DNA of 38,490 bases from the NCBI RefSeq assembly GCF_000188695.1, contig NW_004754908.1, positions 315,923 through 354,412 on the forward strand. The letters are read 5' to 3'. Below the pieces are notes generated by a model that saw only the letters and a program-made list of their open reading frames with translations, made no database searches and was not told the origin of the DNA. Shown here piece after piece: positions 26,214-36,700 of the stretch (its first letter is position 1; each line of letters begins with the position of its first letter). A program made the position numbers and the translations under genes. Source of the DNA: Salpingoeca rosetta. Lineage: Eukaryota; Opisthokonta; Choanoflagellata; Craspedida; Salpingoecidae.

Positions 26214-27082
26214 ACATACACACACATGCGTACCTTCTGGCTCGAGGATGGTAGAGATGCCAAGGTGATCTTCGGCAATTTGGAAGGCAGACTTGAGATT
26301 GCGAATGGACTTTTGTGGGTCAAGATCATTGTAGCGCACAAGGTCCGGTCTGCGTTGAAAAAAAGAAAGAAGCGTTAAGAAGTTGAGGCAGTAGGTCGAG
26401 TTAGAGACAAAGCGAGGGGTGCCCGACAATACAAACCTACGCACCACACACACACACAGACAGACGCGAAAGGCACAGATGCACAGACACACACAAGACA
26501 CACAGACACACACAAAGACACACGTGCACACACGCGCACACAGACAAGCTGCGAGGCGTATTTGTACCTAAAGCTGTGGATGATGGCGTTAAAGGCCATG
26601 CCATTGCTCCAGCTTGATGTGAAGTTGCGAATGTCCACGTTGGGGTAGCCCTTGGTGACTTTCTGGCACCAGTAGAGAAGGGCCTCCTTGGCGGACTTGG
26701 CGTCGCCTTCGAGCTGGATCTCTTGCATTTGGAATCGCAAGATGATGGTCCAGATGAGGCCGAGGATCAGGCGCGGGTTTCCATCCACAATGTTCTGCGC
26801 GCTGATGTTCTCCAGCTTGACCTTGCTTGCTTTCAGGAAGCGGAGTGCGTGGGCACAGTTCTCGAGTTTGTGCACGCGCAGGCGCCCGCGCGACGGCGCA
26901 GGCAGCTGCGCCCCGGAGATGGTCTCCAGGAGCGTGAGCAGCACTGTTCCATCAGAGAGGTCGCTGTACAGGTCGTCGATGTGCAAGCCCGTGTCACGCA
27001 GGATGCTATTGATCCAGCGCGTAAAGGCGCGCTTTTGCACCTGCTCCCGCTCCACCTGCAACGAGTGCTGAATCTCTTCCAT
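11874..27082 (-). CDS. Beta-heavy (beta-V type) spectrin with CH1-CH2, SH3 and PH domains
   Basis: Exons in coding order: 27082-26568, 26349-26234, 25998-25841, 25560-13981, 13792-12854, 12691-12596, 12388-12298, 12073-11874; about 4564 aa, phases close. The start is the ATG at 27082, just before the actin-binding CH1 (about 14-120, KRAFTRWINSIL). CH2 follows (about 129-215, IRNFTSSWSNGMAFNAIIHS, then RPDL). From about 264 to 4123 one exon encodes spectrin triple-helical repeats, with room for about 30. It includes an SH3 domain at 823-877 (ALHAYASRSKNELSF, DWWSV, GYVPANFV), the repeat-5 position typical of beta-heavy spectrins. The exon ends in a partial repeat, expected to pair with alpha-spectrin. 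A low-complexity linker (4124 to about 4390) leads to a C-terminal PH domain (about 4392-4490), split over exons 5-7, and a Q-rich basic tail. It should crosslink actin under the membrane with alpha-spectrin. It is somewhat longer than animal beta-heavy spectrins (about 3700-4200 aa), partly from polyQ and Ser/Gly inserts. The 100-N gap lies in intron 6. Confidence 0.95.
12181..12240. repeat. (CA)30 microsatellite
   Basis: Perfect 60-bp run in spectrin intron 7 (12074-12297). It reads TG on the coding strand, in the donor half. Confidence 0.98.
12401..12500. other. Assembly gap of 100 N
   Basis: A run of exactly 100 N, the usual placeholder for a gap of unknown size. It lies within spectrin intron 6 (12389-12595), between the two exons coding the second half of the PH domain. 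The flanking exons join in phase, so no coding sequence need be missing. Confidence 0.98.
18607..18675 (-). repeat. Polyglutamine-coding tract, 23 Gln, with 19 uninterrupted CAA codons
   Basis: On the spectrin strand this is CAA x19 followed by CAG x4, inside the giant exon between spectrin repeats (residues about 2559-2581). It is in frame and flanked by acidic/polar linker sequence. Confidence 0.95.
21190..21249 (-). repeat. Polyglutamine-coding tract, 20 Gln, mixed CAG/CAA
   Basis: An in-frame run of 20 glutamines in the spectrin giant exon (residues about 1701-1720), mostly CAG with interspersed CAA, next to a Ser/Gly/Ala-rich insert. Confidence 0.95.
23719..23883 (-). other. SH3 domain-coding segment of beta-heavy spectrin
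   Basis: Residues 823-877 carry the SH3 signature: ALHAY (ALYDY-type) motif, an ELSF..GD RT-loop segment, the DWW binding tryptophans, and GYVPANFV. The position, about five repeats after the CH domains, is what separates beta-heavy from conventional beta spectrins. Confidence 0.93.
26149..26208. repeat. (CA)30 microsatellite
   Basis: In spectrin intron 2 (25999-26233), close to the donor. It reads TG on the coding strand. Confidence 0.97.
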
Positions 27083-27561
27083 GGTGGCCGGTGCTGCCTT
27101 GTTGCCTCCACAGCAGTAGGATGAGGCAGCGGGTTAGCTGGTGATGGCTGCACTCACTGTTTGCGTCCCGGCCCGGACAGTGGATGGTGAATGAGCGAGG
27201 GGATGATGGTGTCTGTTGTGTACAGTTTGTGGTTGTGTGTTGTCTGTGCTGTTGGGGCTGTTGGGTTGTTGTCTGTTGTGCGCAGTGCAAAGCCCTTGGT
27301 CGCTTGTTGGTCTTTTGTCGTCCGCCGTTGTTGCTTGCTTGCAACACGACAAACAAGGGGCAAACCTGGCAGCAGAAAATTAAATGAAGACATACATTGA
27401 AAGTCGAGTAACTGTTTCCGCGGCAAATTCGAAATTTCATTTTCCATCCATCCACAACCACAACCACAACACCAGCACCTCACCATCCTCGGCCCTCCCC
27501 GCTCTCATCCCTACCACTGTTGAGACCTCCTTTGGGACGCAGAGGGAACAAGGACGCCGTC
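27083..27561. promoter_or_regulatory. Divergent promoter region of the spectrin and CENP-F-like genes
   Basis: The 479 bp between the two ATGs must contain both promoters and 5' leaders. The middle is rich in GTTG/TGTTG words (27200-27290). A C/A-rich leader-like stretch (27440-27510) precedes the CENP-F-like start. A CDE/CHR-like element lies at 27418-27433. Confidence 0.6.
27418..27433 (+). promoter_or_regulatory. CDE/CHR-like tandem element with overlapping E2F-like site
   Basis: The sequence reads CCGCGG, four bases, then TTCGAA, about 130 bp upstream of the CENP-F-like start codon. A GC-rich CDE, a 4-bp spacer and a CHR (TTYGAA) is the layout of G2/M cell-cycle promoters in mammals. The reverse strand also reads TTTGCCGC (27427-27420), fitting the E2F consensus TTTSSCGC. 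Function in this organism is inferred. Confidence 0.4.
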
Positions 27562-28530
27562 ATGTCGTGGCGTCAGAACGAGTGGAAGAACAACCTGCCA
27601 GGGGTCGCCCTGCAAAAGGTTCGTCATGTGTGCGTGTTGGTTTGTGTGTTTGTGTTTGTGTGCGTGTGTGTGTGTGGGTGTTTGTTTGTGTGTGTGTGGG
27701 TTGTTTGTGTGTGTGTGTTTGTTTGTGTGTGTGTGTGGGTGTTTGTGCCTGTGCGTGTGTGTGTTTGTTTTTGTGTGTGTGTGTTTGTGTGCATGTGTGT
27801 GTGTTTGTTTTTTTGTTTGTTTGTTTGTTTGTTTGTTTGTTTGTTTGTTTGTTTGTTTGTTTGTTTGTTTGTTTGTTTGTTTGTTTGTTTGTTTGTTTGT
27901 TTGTTTGTTTGTTTGTTTGTGTACATTTGCATTGCTGTCAAGCTGGCCTTCACTCTGACAAGTGACATGAATACAAAGTTGGGCGACATGCTCGGTGGTT
28001 CACTTTACGTTGTGCCTTGTTGTTGCTGCTGGCGCTGCCAGGTTGAAGAGTTGGAACGCCGCGTGCAGCAGTTGACGCGCGACACGCAGAACAAGACCTT
28101 CCAGATTGACAACTTGAATGCGGCGCAAGTCAAAATCAAGAACCAGGCTGCTGAATCAAAGCGTCGCGTGAGTTCTCAATGGGGGCCTGGAATGTCTTGT
28201 TGGCGTGTGCAGCCCTCGCGATCATGTAACAACAACAAGCAAATGAAACTGGTCGCGTTCGTGGTGTACAAAGGCAACTCACCGATGCCGTCTTTGCCTG
28301 TGCATGGCGCATCATCGATTGCGCACAACAGGTACAAGAGCTGGAGCGCGAGGCATGCTCCCTCGGCCAGACCATTGACCAGCTTCATCGCCAGAACAGC
28401 CGTCTTCAAGATGATGTCAAGGTGCGTGTGAATTTGGATACCTGTGTGTGTGTGAGTGGGAGAGTGTGTGTTTATGTGTATTTGTGTGTGTGTGTGTATT
28501 TGTGTGTGTGTGTGTCTGCGTGTGCGTGTA

Positions 28531-28569
<39 letters not shown>

Positions 28570-29360
28570 GTGGGTGCGCGCGAAAGCTGATGGAAGAACA
28601 AGAGAATCACAGGGCAAACAGTCGAAGCACGCCCCAGTCTATGTTTGTCAATAATACGTGATCATCGCTGGGAAAACTCACGTGTACACGTCGCACTGAC
28701 CTGCCCACACACAATCTCACCTTGAAACTTGCACACTTACACGAACACGCACATATTCTCATGCTCTCACGTTCGTTTGCATGATAAAATGGCACAGGCG
28801 CGCACAATGCAGATTAATCAGCTGGAAAACAAGATTGCCCAGCACACAAAGGAAGCACAACGTGACAAAGCGACAATCAAGGACCTGCACGCAGAAGTGA
28901 GCCCATGGTGCAACTTGTTCCCACACAGTGTGCTTTGTTTGTGCATCGGTGTGTTTGAGCGACACTTGTATCCCTCTCCCTCGTCTCATTTTTGTTCCTT
29001 CACACCAATACACGCATGTACACACAAACACACACACACACACACGTACACACATTAACGCACGCACACACACACATGCTCACGCATGCACACACACACA
29101 CACTTATGCATTTGGCAGAACGCGCGCTTGCAAGACCAGGCTGCAGCCGCTTCAAAAGCACAAGAGCACAGCACCTACCAGCAGGTCTCAACGCTCAAGC
29201 AGCAGCTCCTTGAGGCAGAGAACAAGATCAAGTCCACGGAAACACACTACAAGAAGCTGCTCGAGGAAGCTCACGTGAGCATCTCATGGACATGCACATA
29301 TTGTGTGCACAATGGTTCATTCTGTCACAGTTGCATTCGCGCGCACACACATTCGCACAC

Positions 29361-29392
<32 letters not shown>

Positions 29393-30694
29393 TCGCACAC
29401 TGTCTCACAATAGCACACTCTCTCAAACACGCACACTCGCTCACACACACTATCTCTTTCCCGCTCTTGCAACCACAGGATGCCGCTCAGCGTGTGCAGG
29501 ATGAGCTGGATGCAGCACGCGCCAACATCGAGGAGCTGCAAACAGGCATGAAGCAGCGTGAGACCATTGTGGAAACCATGCAACAACAGCTGTCCACGCA
29601 GCAGCAGACGTCATCGCAGTCGCTGGAAGAAGCGGACGCACATGCACACAAGCTGCTGGCCAAGGCAACAAAGGAGGCAGAGGCACGCAACCTCGAGATT
29701 GAGAAGCAGCAAACGGCACAGCGCGACCAGCTGGAGGCAACCATTGCTGACCTGCGTGCGCAGCTGAACGCCGCCAGGCAAGACTCCCAGTCGACTGAGA
29801 GCGAGCACACAATGGCTGCGTCCTCGCTTGCACAGCAGTTGGCAGACAGCAAGAAGGAGCTGGAGCAGCTGCAGGCCAAATACGCGCAGGCGCAAGTTGG
29901 TCTGGAAAACGCAGAGGCCAAGGCAGCTGCGCATGACAAGGCCTTTAAGCAAGCGCAGAGCCGCGTCACAGATCTTGAGAACGAGCTTTCAGGCATGTTC
30001 AATGAACAGACCATGTCCAAGGACAAGATCACCGAGCTGGAGGCTCAGGTGCGAATGTGTTTGTTTTGCTTTGCTTTGTTTGGTTTTGTGTGTGTGTGTG
30101 TGTGTGTGCGTGTGTGTACTCTTGCCTGCGCATGTGTTTGACGCAGAAGCGCACACAGTTGTGGTGTGGTTGTACTTACAAATGCATTTGTGTGTGTGTG
30201 TGCTTGTGGGCGTGTGGGCGTGAGCCGTCTCCGTTTCGTGCGGTGGCGCGCTGCTGTCCCCCGTGTTTCGTCCCGTTCCTCTCACGCTCTCATTCCGCTT
30301 GCGTTGTTGCTTGTTGTGTATTGCCGCAGGTCAAGTCCTTCAAACAGAACCTTGCGGCAAGAGACACGGCATACAAGCACTTGCGGCAGACCAAGCTTAA
30401 GCTGGAGAGCACGCTCAAGGAACAGGCTGAAACGCAGGAGAAGACAATGGCAGACATGCAGCAGTTGCTGCAATCAGCACAGCAAGAGCTCAAGCAAGAG
30501 CAGGAGGACCACACGGCAGCCAAACAGGTTATTGACGCCCACAAGAAAGAGCTCGCTTCCCTGCGCACGCAACTTCAAGAACAACAACAAGCCGTCGTCG
30601 CAGCCGCCTCACAGGTGTGAACGTGTGTGTGTGTTTGTGTGAGTGTGTGTGTTTGTGTGAGTGTGTGTTGTTGTTGTTGTTTAAGATGTTTAAG

Positions 30695-30728
<34 letters not shown>

Positions 30729-33700
30729 AGTTGTTGTTGTTGTTGTGTGCCAAGCGTCCAGCGTTTTTGGCAACTGCAGCTGGACGGTGTATGTCACAAT
30801 GTTACATCATCGTCACAGCCACGTTGTTGTGCCTCACTCACACCCACACACACTCGCTCCCTCTCCCTCCCATTCTCAAACAAACAAACAAACAAACAAA
30901 ACAAACTCGCAACCCTGCCTCTTTTTGCGCTCTCTCACCCTCTCTGACCAGGAGCGCGTCAAGGAGCTTGAGGAACAGCTGGAGCATGCGCACGCTGTTA
31001 CAAAGAAGCTGGAGGTGCAAACTCTGAATGCCGCTGTCACCCACAAGTCCATTAAGGAAGAGGTATGAAACATCCCGCTTGTGCAAAACGACGGCCCGAG
31101 TTTCACACCTCTGTTGCCTTGTGCATGCAGAACCAGCAACCTTCACTCACTGACTCACTCACACACGCACGCACACACACTCACATACGCACGCGCACAT
31201 ACACACACTCTCTCTCACACACACGCACGCACGCACACACGCACGCACACACACACACACACACGTTCACACTTACGCTGTCCGTTCGCGTGCACGTGTC
31301 CTGTTTCTTGAACGCAGGTGGTAGGGTTGCGCAAGCAGGTGCCGCAGCTACAGCAAGAGCTGGACCAAGCTCAAGAAGCGCTGAAGACGAAGACAGAGGA
31401 GCACGCCACTGCGCTTGCAGAGCTGCAAAAGGCCAAAGACGATTGCGAGTCCCTCAACACGGCGCTGGCAAGCGCCAGGTCCAAGGTGGATGAGATGACA
31501 AACGAGACAGCAGCAGCATCGGCGGCTAGCAACACCGCCATTGCACAGCTGGAGGAGCAAGTGCACGTGCTGCAGAAGGAAAAAGACGACTTGCAGGCGC
31601 AGTTTGACAACGCCCGCGCAACGCACGATCAGCTGACCAAGGAGCGTGACGATGCACAACAAGCGCTTCAAGAGGCGCAAGACGCAGCAACAACCGCCGC
31701 CAAGCAGGCAGCCGAGCTGCAAACCCGTGTGCAAGAGCTGGAGGCAGCAGCACCAGATATGGACGCCATCAACCAGCAAATGGAACAGCACCGCGCCACG
31801 CTTGCTGAGAGGGAGGCTGAGTGGACCACCGCACGCACGCAGATTGAGGCGTCGCTGGCCAAGGCACAACAGGAGTGCAGTGCACAGCAACAGCGCGTGC
31901 AGCAGCTGGAGGCGCAACTGGACGAGGAGTGCCGCAAGCACGAGGCTGCGCAGACGCAGCTGCATCACGCTGTGGCAGAGGCGGAGGCACAGCTCTCAGC
32001 TGCACAAGCCACCAACAGCAAGCAGGCACGCGAGCTTGACAACGCCAACGCCCTGGTGGAGAAGTACAAAGCCGAGCAGCACGCGCTCCGGCTGGCCTCG
32101 GACAACTTGGAGCGGTCCATGCGCAAGCTGCGGCGTGACCTGGACAGCCACGCAGCGTCGGCCAAGGATGAACTCGCACAGACATCGTCCTCCCTGTCGG
32201 CGGCATTCACCAAGCTGGAGCACCTGGCAGCAGAGAACAAGACGCTGCGAGAAAAGCTGCACAACGCAGAGGAGGCAACTGCCACCCGCACGCGTACGCG
32301 CACCCGCGCTGCAGCTCAGCTAAAGGACGAACTGGCGCAAGCGCAGGCAGATATGGAGTCCCTGCAGGAGCAGCTGCAGACGAAGAAGGACGAGTGTACC
32401 GAGTTAACCGCACGCCTGAAGGAGGCCGACGACTTGGCCGCCCAGCTGCGCACCGAACTCACCGCCATCAAGAACAACGCAAGCTCAAACGACGCGGCGC
32501 AGCGGGACCTTGCAGCCAAGCTTGAGCAGGTGCAGGCGCAAGCAGCCGCGCAAACACAGCGAGCAACGCAGCTGGAAGAGAAGCGTGCTGAACTTGTCCG
32601 CGCTGTGGCATCACTGGAAGGCAAGCTGGCCCAGGTGACCAGCGACAGCCGCGAGGAGGTGCACGCCCTCAAGAAGGAGCTGGATCACATCGCGCAGGAA
32701 CGCGAGAGCCTTGTTCGCAGCCTGGAATCTGCACAGGAGGAGCAGAGCACGGCTACCCACGACGCACTGGCCGCCAAGGAGCGCGTGAAGGAGCTTGAAG
32801 AGCTGTGCGCGTCCCTCAAGGAGCAGGTGCATGCCGAACAAGCACGTGTGACAGAGGCAAAGGCGGAGGCCAACGCACAGGCTGCCCAGCAGCTGCAGGG
32901 CGAAATGCAGGAGCTCATGGCGAAGGTGGTGTCGCTGCAGGACGAGCGCACGGAGCTGCAGCAGGCGAAGGTGGCGCTGGAGGAGAAGCTTGCCGCCCTC
33001 ACGCAGGAGATGGCCGCACAGGAGAAGTCCACGAAGGAACTCAAGCGGAACCTGCGCACCACGCGCATGAACCTGGAGGCGCAGCTGGAGTGTGCGCAAG
33101 AGGACGCGGAGTCCCTGTGCGAGGAGAGCGAGGCCAAGGACGAGCAGCTGTATGCAGTGAAGAAGGAGCTCGAGAACACGCAGGTTGCCCTCAAGGCCGC
33201 GGAACAGACGCAGCAGCGGCTGGAGGAGGCTGAGCAGCAGCTTCGGGCTGAGTTGGCTGCGGGCGAGGAGAAGCAGGACGCACTGCGCGATCAGATCAAC
33301 GCCCTCAAGGCAGAGAATGACAAGCTGCAGTCGAACCTCGCGTTTGACGATGCCGTCGTGCACTCCAAGGGCGATGAAGTCAGCACCATCAAAACGCGGC
33401 TGGAGGAGGCCCTGGCAGAGCTTGACGCCGTCAAGACCCAGCACAGCACAGAGCGTGAGGCGATGCAGCGTGATCAGGAGACAACAGCGCACGAACTGCA
33501 GCAGGCCCAGCAGGCATGCGAAGAGCTCACGACGCAAGCCTCGCAGGAGAAGGCAGCGGCAGAGGCAGCGCATGTGGAGTTGGAGAAAGCCAAGGCAAAA
33601 GCACAGGAAAATGCGGGGCAAGCTGCTTCACTGGAGGCTGAGCTGGCGCAGCTGCGGGAGTCTTCCAAGCTTGAGCTCGATCGGGCGCAGCAACAATGCT

Positions 33701-36700
33701 CCGAGCTTGAGGACCGGGTCGCCTTCTTGCAGTCGCAGGACGCCCGCCGCACACAGCTGCTGGAGCAGGTGGAGCAACAGGAGAAGGAGCTGCAGGAGCT
33801 GAAGGCCGCGAAGAATGAAGTTGACGCGCAGTGCGCAGAGTTGCAGCAAGCGCAGCAAGCCACGGCTGCTTCGCTGGAGACTGCAGAACAGCGTCAGCGC
33901 GAGCTGGAGGAGCAACTGGAAGCGGCGCGGTGTGAGCGGCAAGAAGCCAAGCGCGCACTCGACACAGCCCGTGATAAGATTGCGCGCCTGGAGAAGGAGG
34001 CCGAGGCAGCCACATCCGAGGGCGAGCAGCAGCGGCAGCAGCACGAGGAAGCACGCAACGCCCAGCTGCAGCAGCTGCAGTGCTTCCTTGACATGAAAGA
34101 GGAAGAGCTTGTGGTATTGCGGGCTGAGGTCGACAGCCTGAAAACAGCAGTGCGGCAGGCAAACGACGACGTTTCCAAGCTCAAGGGCGAGTGCGCAGAA
34201 AAGGCGGCGGCACTTACGGCTGCAGAGGAACAGCGCCAGGAGATGGTGTCGCAACACCAGCGCCTGCAGCAACAGCAGGCTGAGGAGCACCAGCTTGCGC
34301 TCGAATCCAAGACGCAAGAGCTCGCGAACATGGACGACAACATGAACAAGCTGCAGGCCCAGCTCGATGCAAAAGAGGAGGAAAAGTTGGCCGCTGAGGC
34401 GAAGATTGAGCAGCTGAGCAAGGACATTGACCAACTGCAGACAAGCAGCGCCGAGAGTGCCGGGGCCCTGAACTCGGCGCGGGAAGCACTGGCCACAGCG
34501 GAGGCCCAGCTGGCTCAGAACAGTATGGAGCGCGAGGCGCTGGAAGAGGAGCTGCGCGTGCTCAAGGAGAGTGCAGAGCGCGATACGCAAGAGACTGCTG
34601 CAGAGCTGGCGCAGGCGACAAGCGCAGCCAAGGAAGCGACAGCGGCACTTGCTACCGCACAGGAGGAGCTGACACAGCTTCGCGAGCAACTGCAGGCACA
34701 AGCTGACGAAGCCGAGGCAAAGCAGGCGAAGTTGGCCGCCGAGTCCAAGGTGGAAATTGAGCGCCTAGAGAAGGAGGTGGCTGACAAGAGCCAAGCTGCT
34801 CAGGCCGCAGCTGAGGCACGGGACGAGGCCAGCGCCCAAGGCGAAGCGCTGCAGCAGAAGCTGGGTGACTTGCAGGAGCAGGTGTCTGCTCTGGAGGAGA
34901 GCCGCCAGCGCTTGGAGGCGGAGCTGGTGTCTGCAAAGGAAGATGCAGACGAGTCCCAACGCGCGGCACGCGCAGAGCACCAGCAACAGCTTTATGAGGT
35001 CAACGCCAAGCATGCGCAGGAAGTGGACGAGGCTGAGGCAGCAGCACAGGCAGAGCTGAACGACGTGCGCTTGCAGCACGAGACTGCCATCTCAGCGATG
35101 AACGAGCAAGTCGAGGCACTGGCTTCTGAAGTTACATCCCTGAAGGAGCAGGTTGGGGAGCGTGAGCGTAGTCTGGAGGAGGCCAAGCTCGACCTGGAGA
35201 CCTTGCGCACAGATCAAGAGAGCAGCGCGTCAGCTCAGCTCCAGGAGTTGCAGAGCGTTCGCGAGCAACTCGCCGAAGTAACAGCAACGGCCGAGCAGAA
35301 AATGCGGGAGATGGAGGAGGCGCACAGCGAACGCATGCAAGCCGCCCTCACCGAAGCAACACAGCAGCGAGAGAAGGCGGAGCAGACGCATGCTGAGGCT
35401 GTGACCGCGTTGGAATCATCTCTGTCGGACCTCAAGAGCGAGCTGGTAGCGAAGACGGCAAGTCTCGATGCTGCAAAGTCGTCGCTCGAAGCGCTGCAGG
35501 CCGAGCTGGACCAAGCCAATGAGAGCAACGCCCGCTTGACGGAGGAGATGGCAAGCCACCAGCAAACGTCTGCAGCGGCTGGGGCACAGATCGCAGGCCT
35601 TGAGCAGCAGGTGAGCGACATGAAGGAGCAGCTGCACACCAGACAGGCCGATCTTGAAGCTTCCCTTGACCAAGTGAGCGGGCTGAGGAAGGATGTTGCC
35701 TCGCACCAGCAGGAGATTGAGCACCTGCAACAGGCCGCAGCCTCCAAGCAGGAGGAAGTGGCACAACTGACGACGCAGCTGGAGACTGCGCAGCAGGAGC
35801 GTGATGTTGTCAAGACCGAGGTTCAGGAGAAGCAAGAGCAGCTGGGCACGGCTTTCGCCAGCCTGCAACAGGCACAGCAGGAGCTGGAGACTGCGCAGCA
35901 GGAGCGTAATGCTGCCAAGACCGAGGTTCAGGAGAAGCAAGAGCAGCTGGACACGGCCTGCGCCAGCCTGCAACAGGCACAACAGGAGCTGGAGACTGCA
36001 CGCATGTCCTTTGAGGAACAAAACGCCAGCATGGCCAAGCAGCACCAAGCCGCCATCACATCCCTGCAGAAAGAAGTTGAGCAACTCACCAACTGTGTTA
36101 ATGAATACAAGGCGAATCTTGACGCGGCTGAATCGAAGACAAGTGAGCTCTCGCAGGATCTGTCTTCCGCCAACAACGCCAAGGTCACGACCTTGCAGGA
36201 GCTTGAACAAGCTCGAATGGCGCTCAGCGACAAGGGCGCAGAGCTCGAAGCACTGACACACCAACTGCAAAACCTGCAGGCGGCCAAGGTGCGTTCTGAA
36301 GAGGAGGTGCAGGCAGCTCAGCAGGAGCTGGAGTCTGTCCGTGCAGAGATGCAGACACTCCAGGACAAGTGCAATGAGAGCGTGGAGCGTGCTGGTGAAC
36401 TGCAGTCACAGCTTGATGATACGCAAGCCCAAGTGACTGAGCTCAAGACCAGCCTTGACACGGCGCGTGCAGAATTGCGGGCTGCCAAGGCTGAAGCAAA
36501 AGCGGCGCAGGGCAATCTTCAGGACGGGCAGCTGGACATGGCCAAGCGCCAGGCTGTCCTTGAAAGCGACATTGCTGCGCTCGAGCAGCAGCGGGAGGTT
36601 CTGCGCGACGAGAACGCTGCCGTGCGGGCGGAAGTGGAGGCAGAGCGGAGCCGGCACCAGCAGGCTGCGCAGGCCCTGGAGACTGCACAAGGGCGCGTGA

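Noticed and set aside
27811..27920. Possible CRISPR-like or structured repeat array
   Set aside because: It is a simple (TTTG)n microsatellite in an intron, with no spacers.
31348..33621. Leu/Arg-rich minus-strand open frames opposite the CENP-F-like last exon
   Set aside because: Antisense of Gln/Glu/Ala-rich heptads; composition follows directly from the sense codons.
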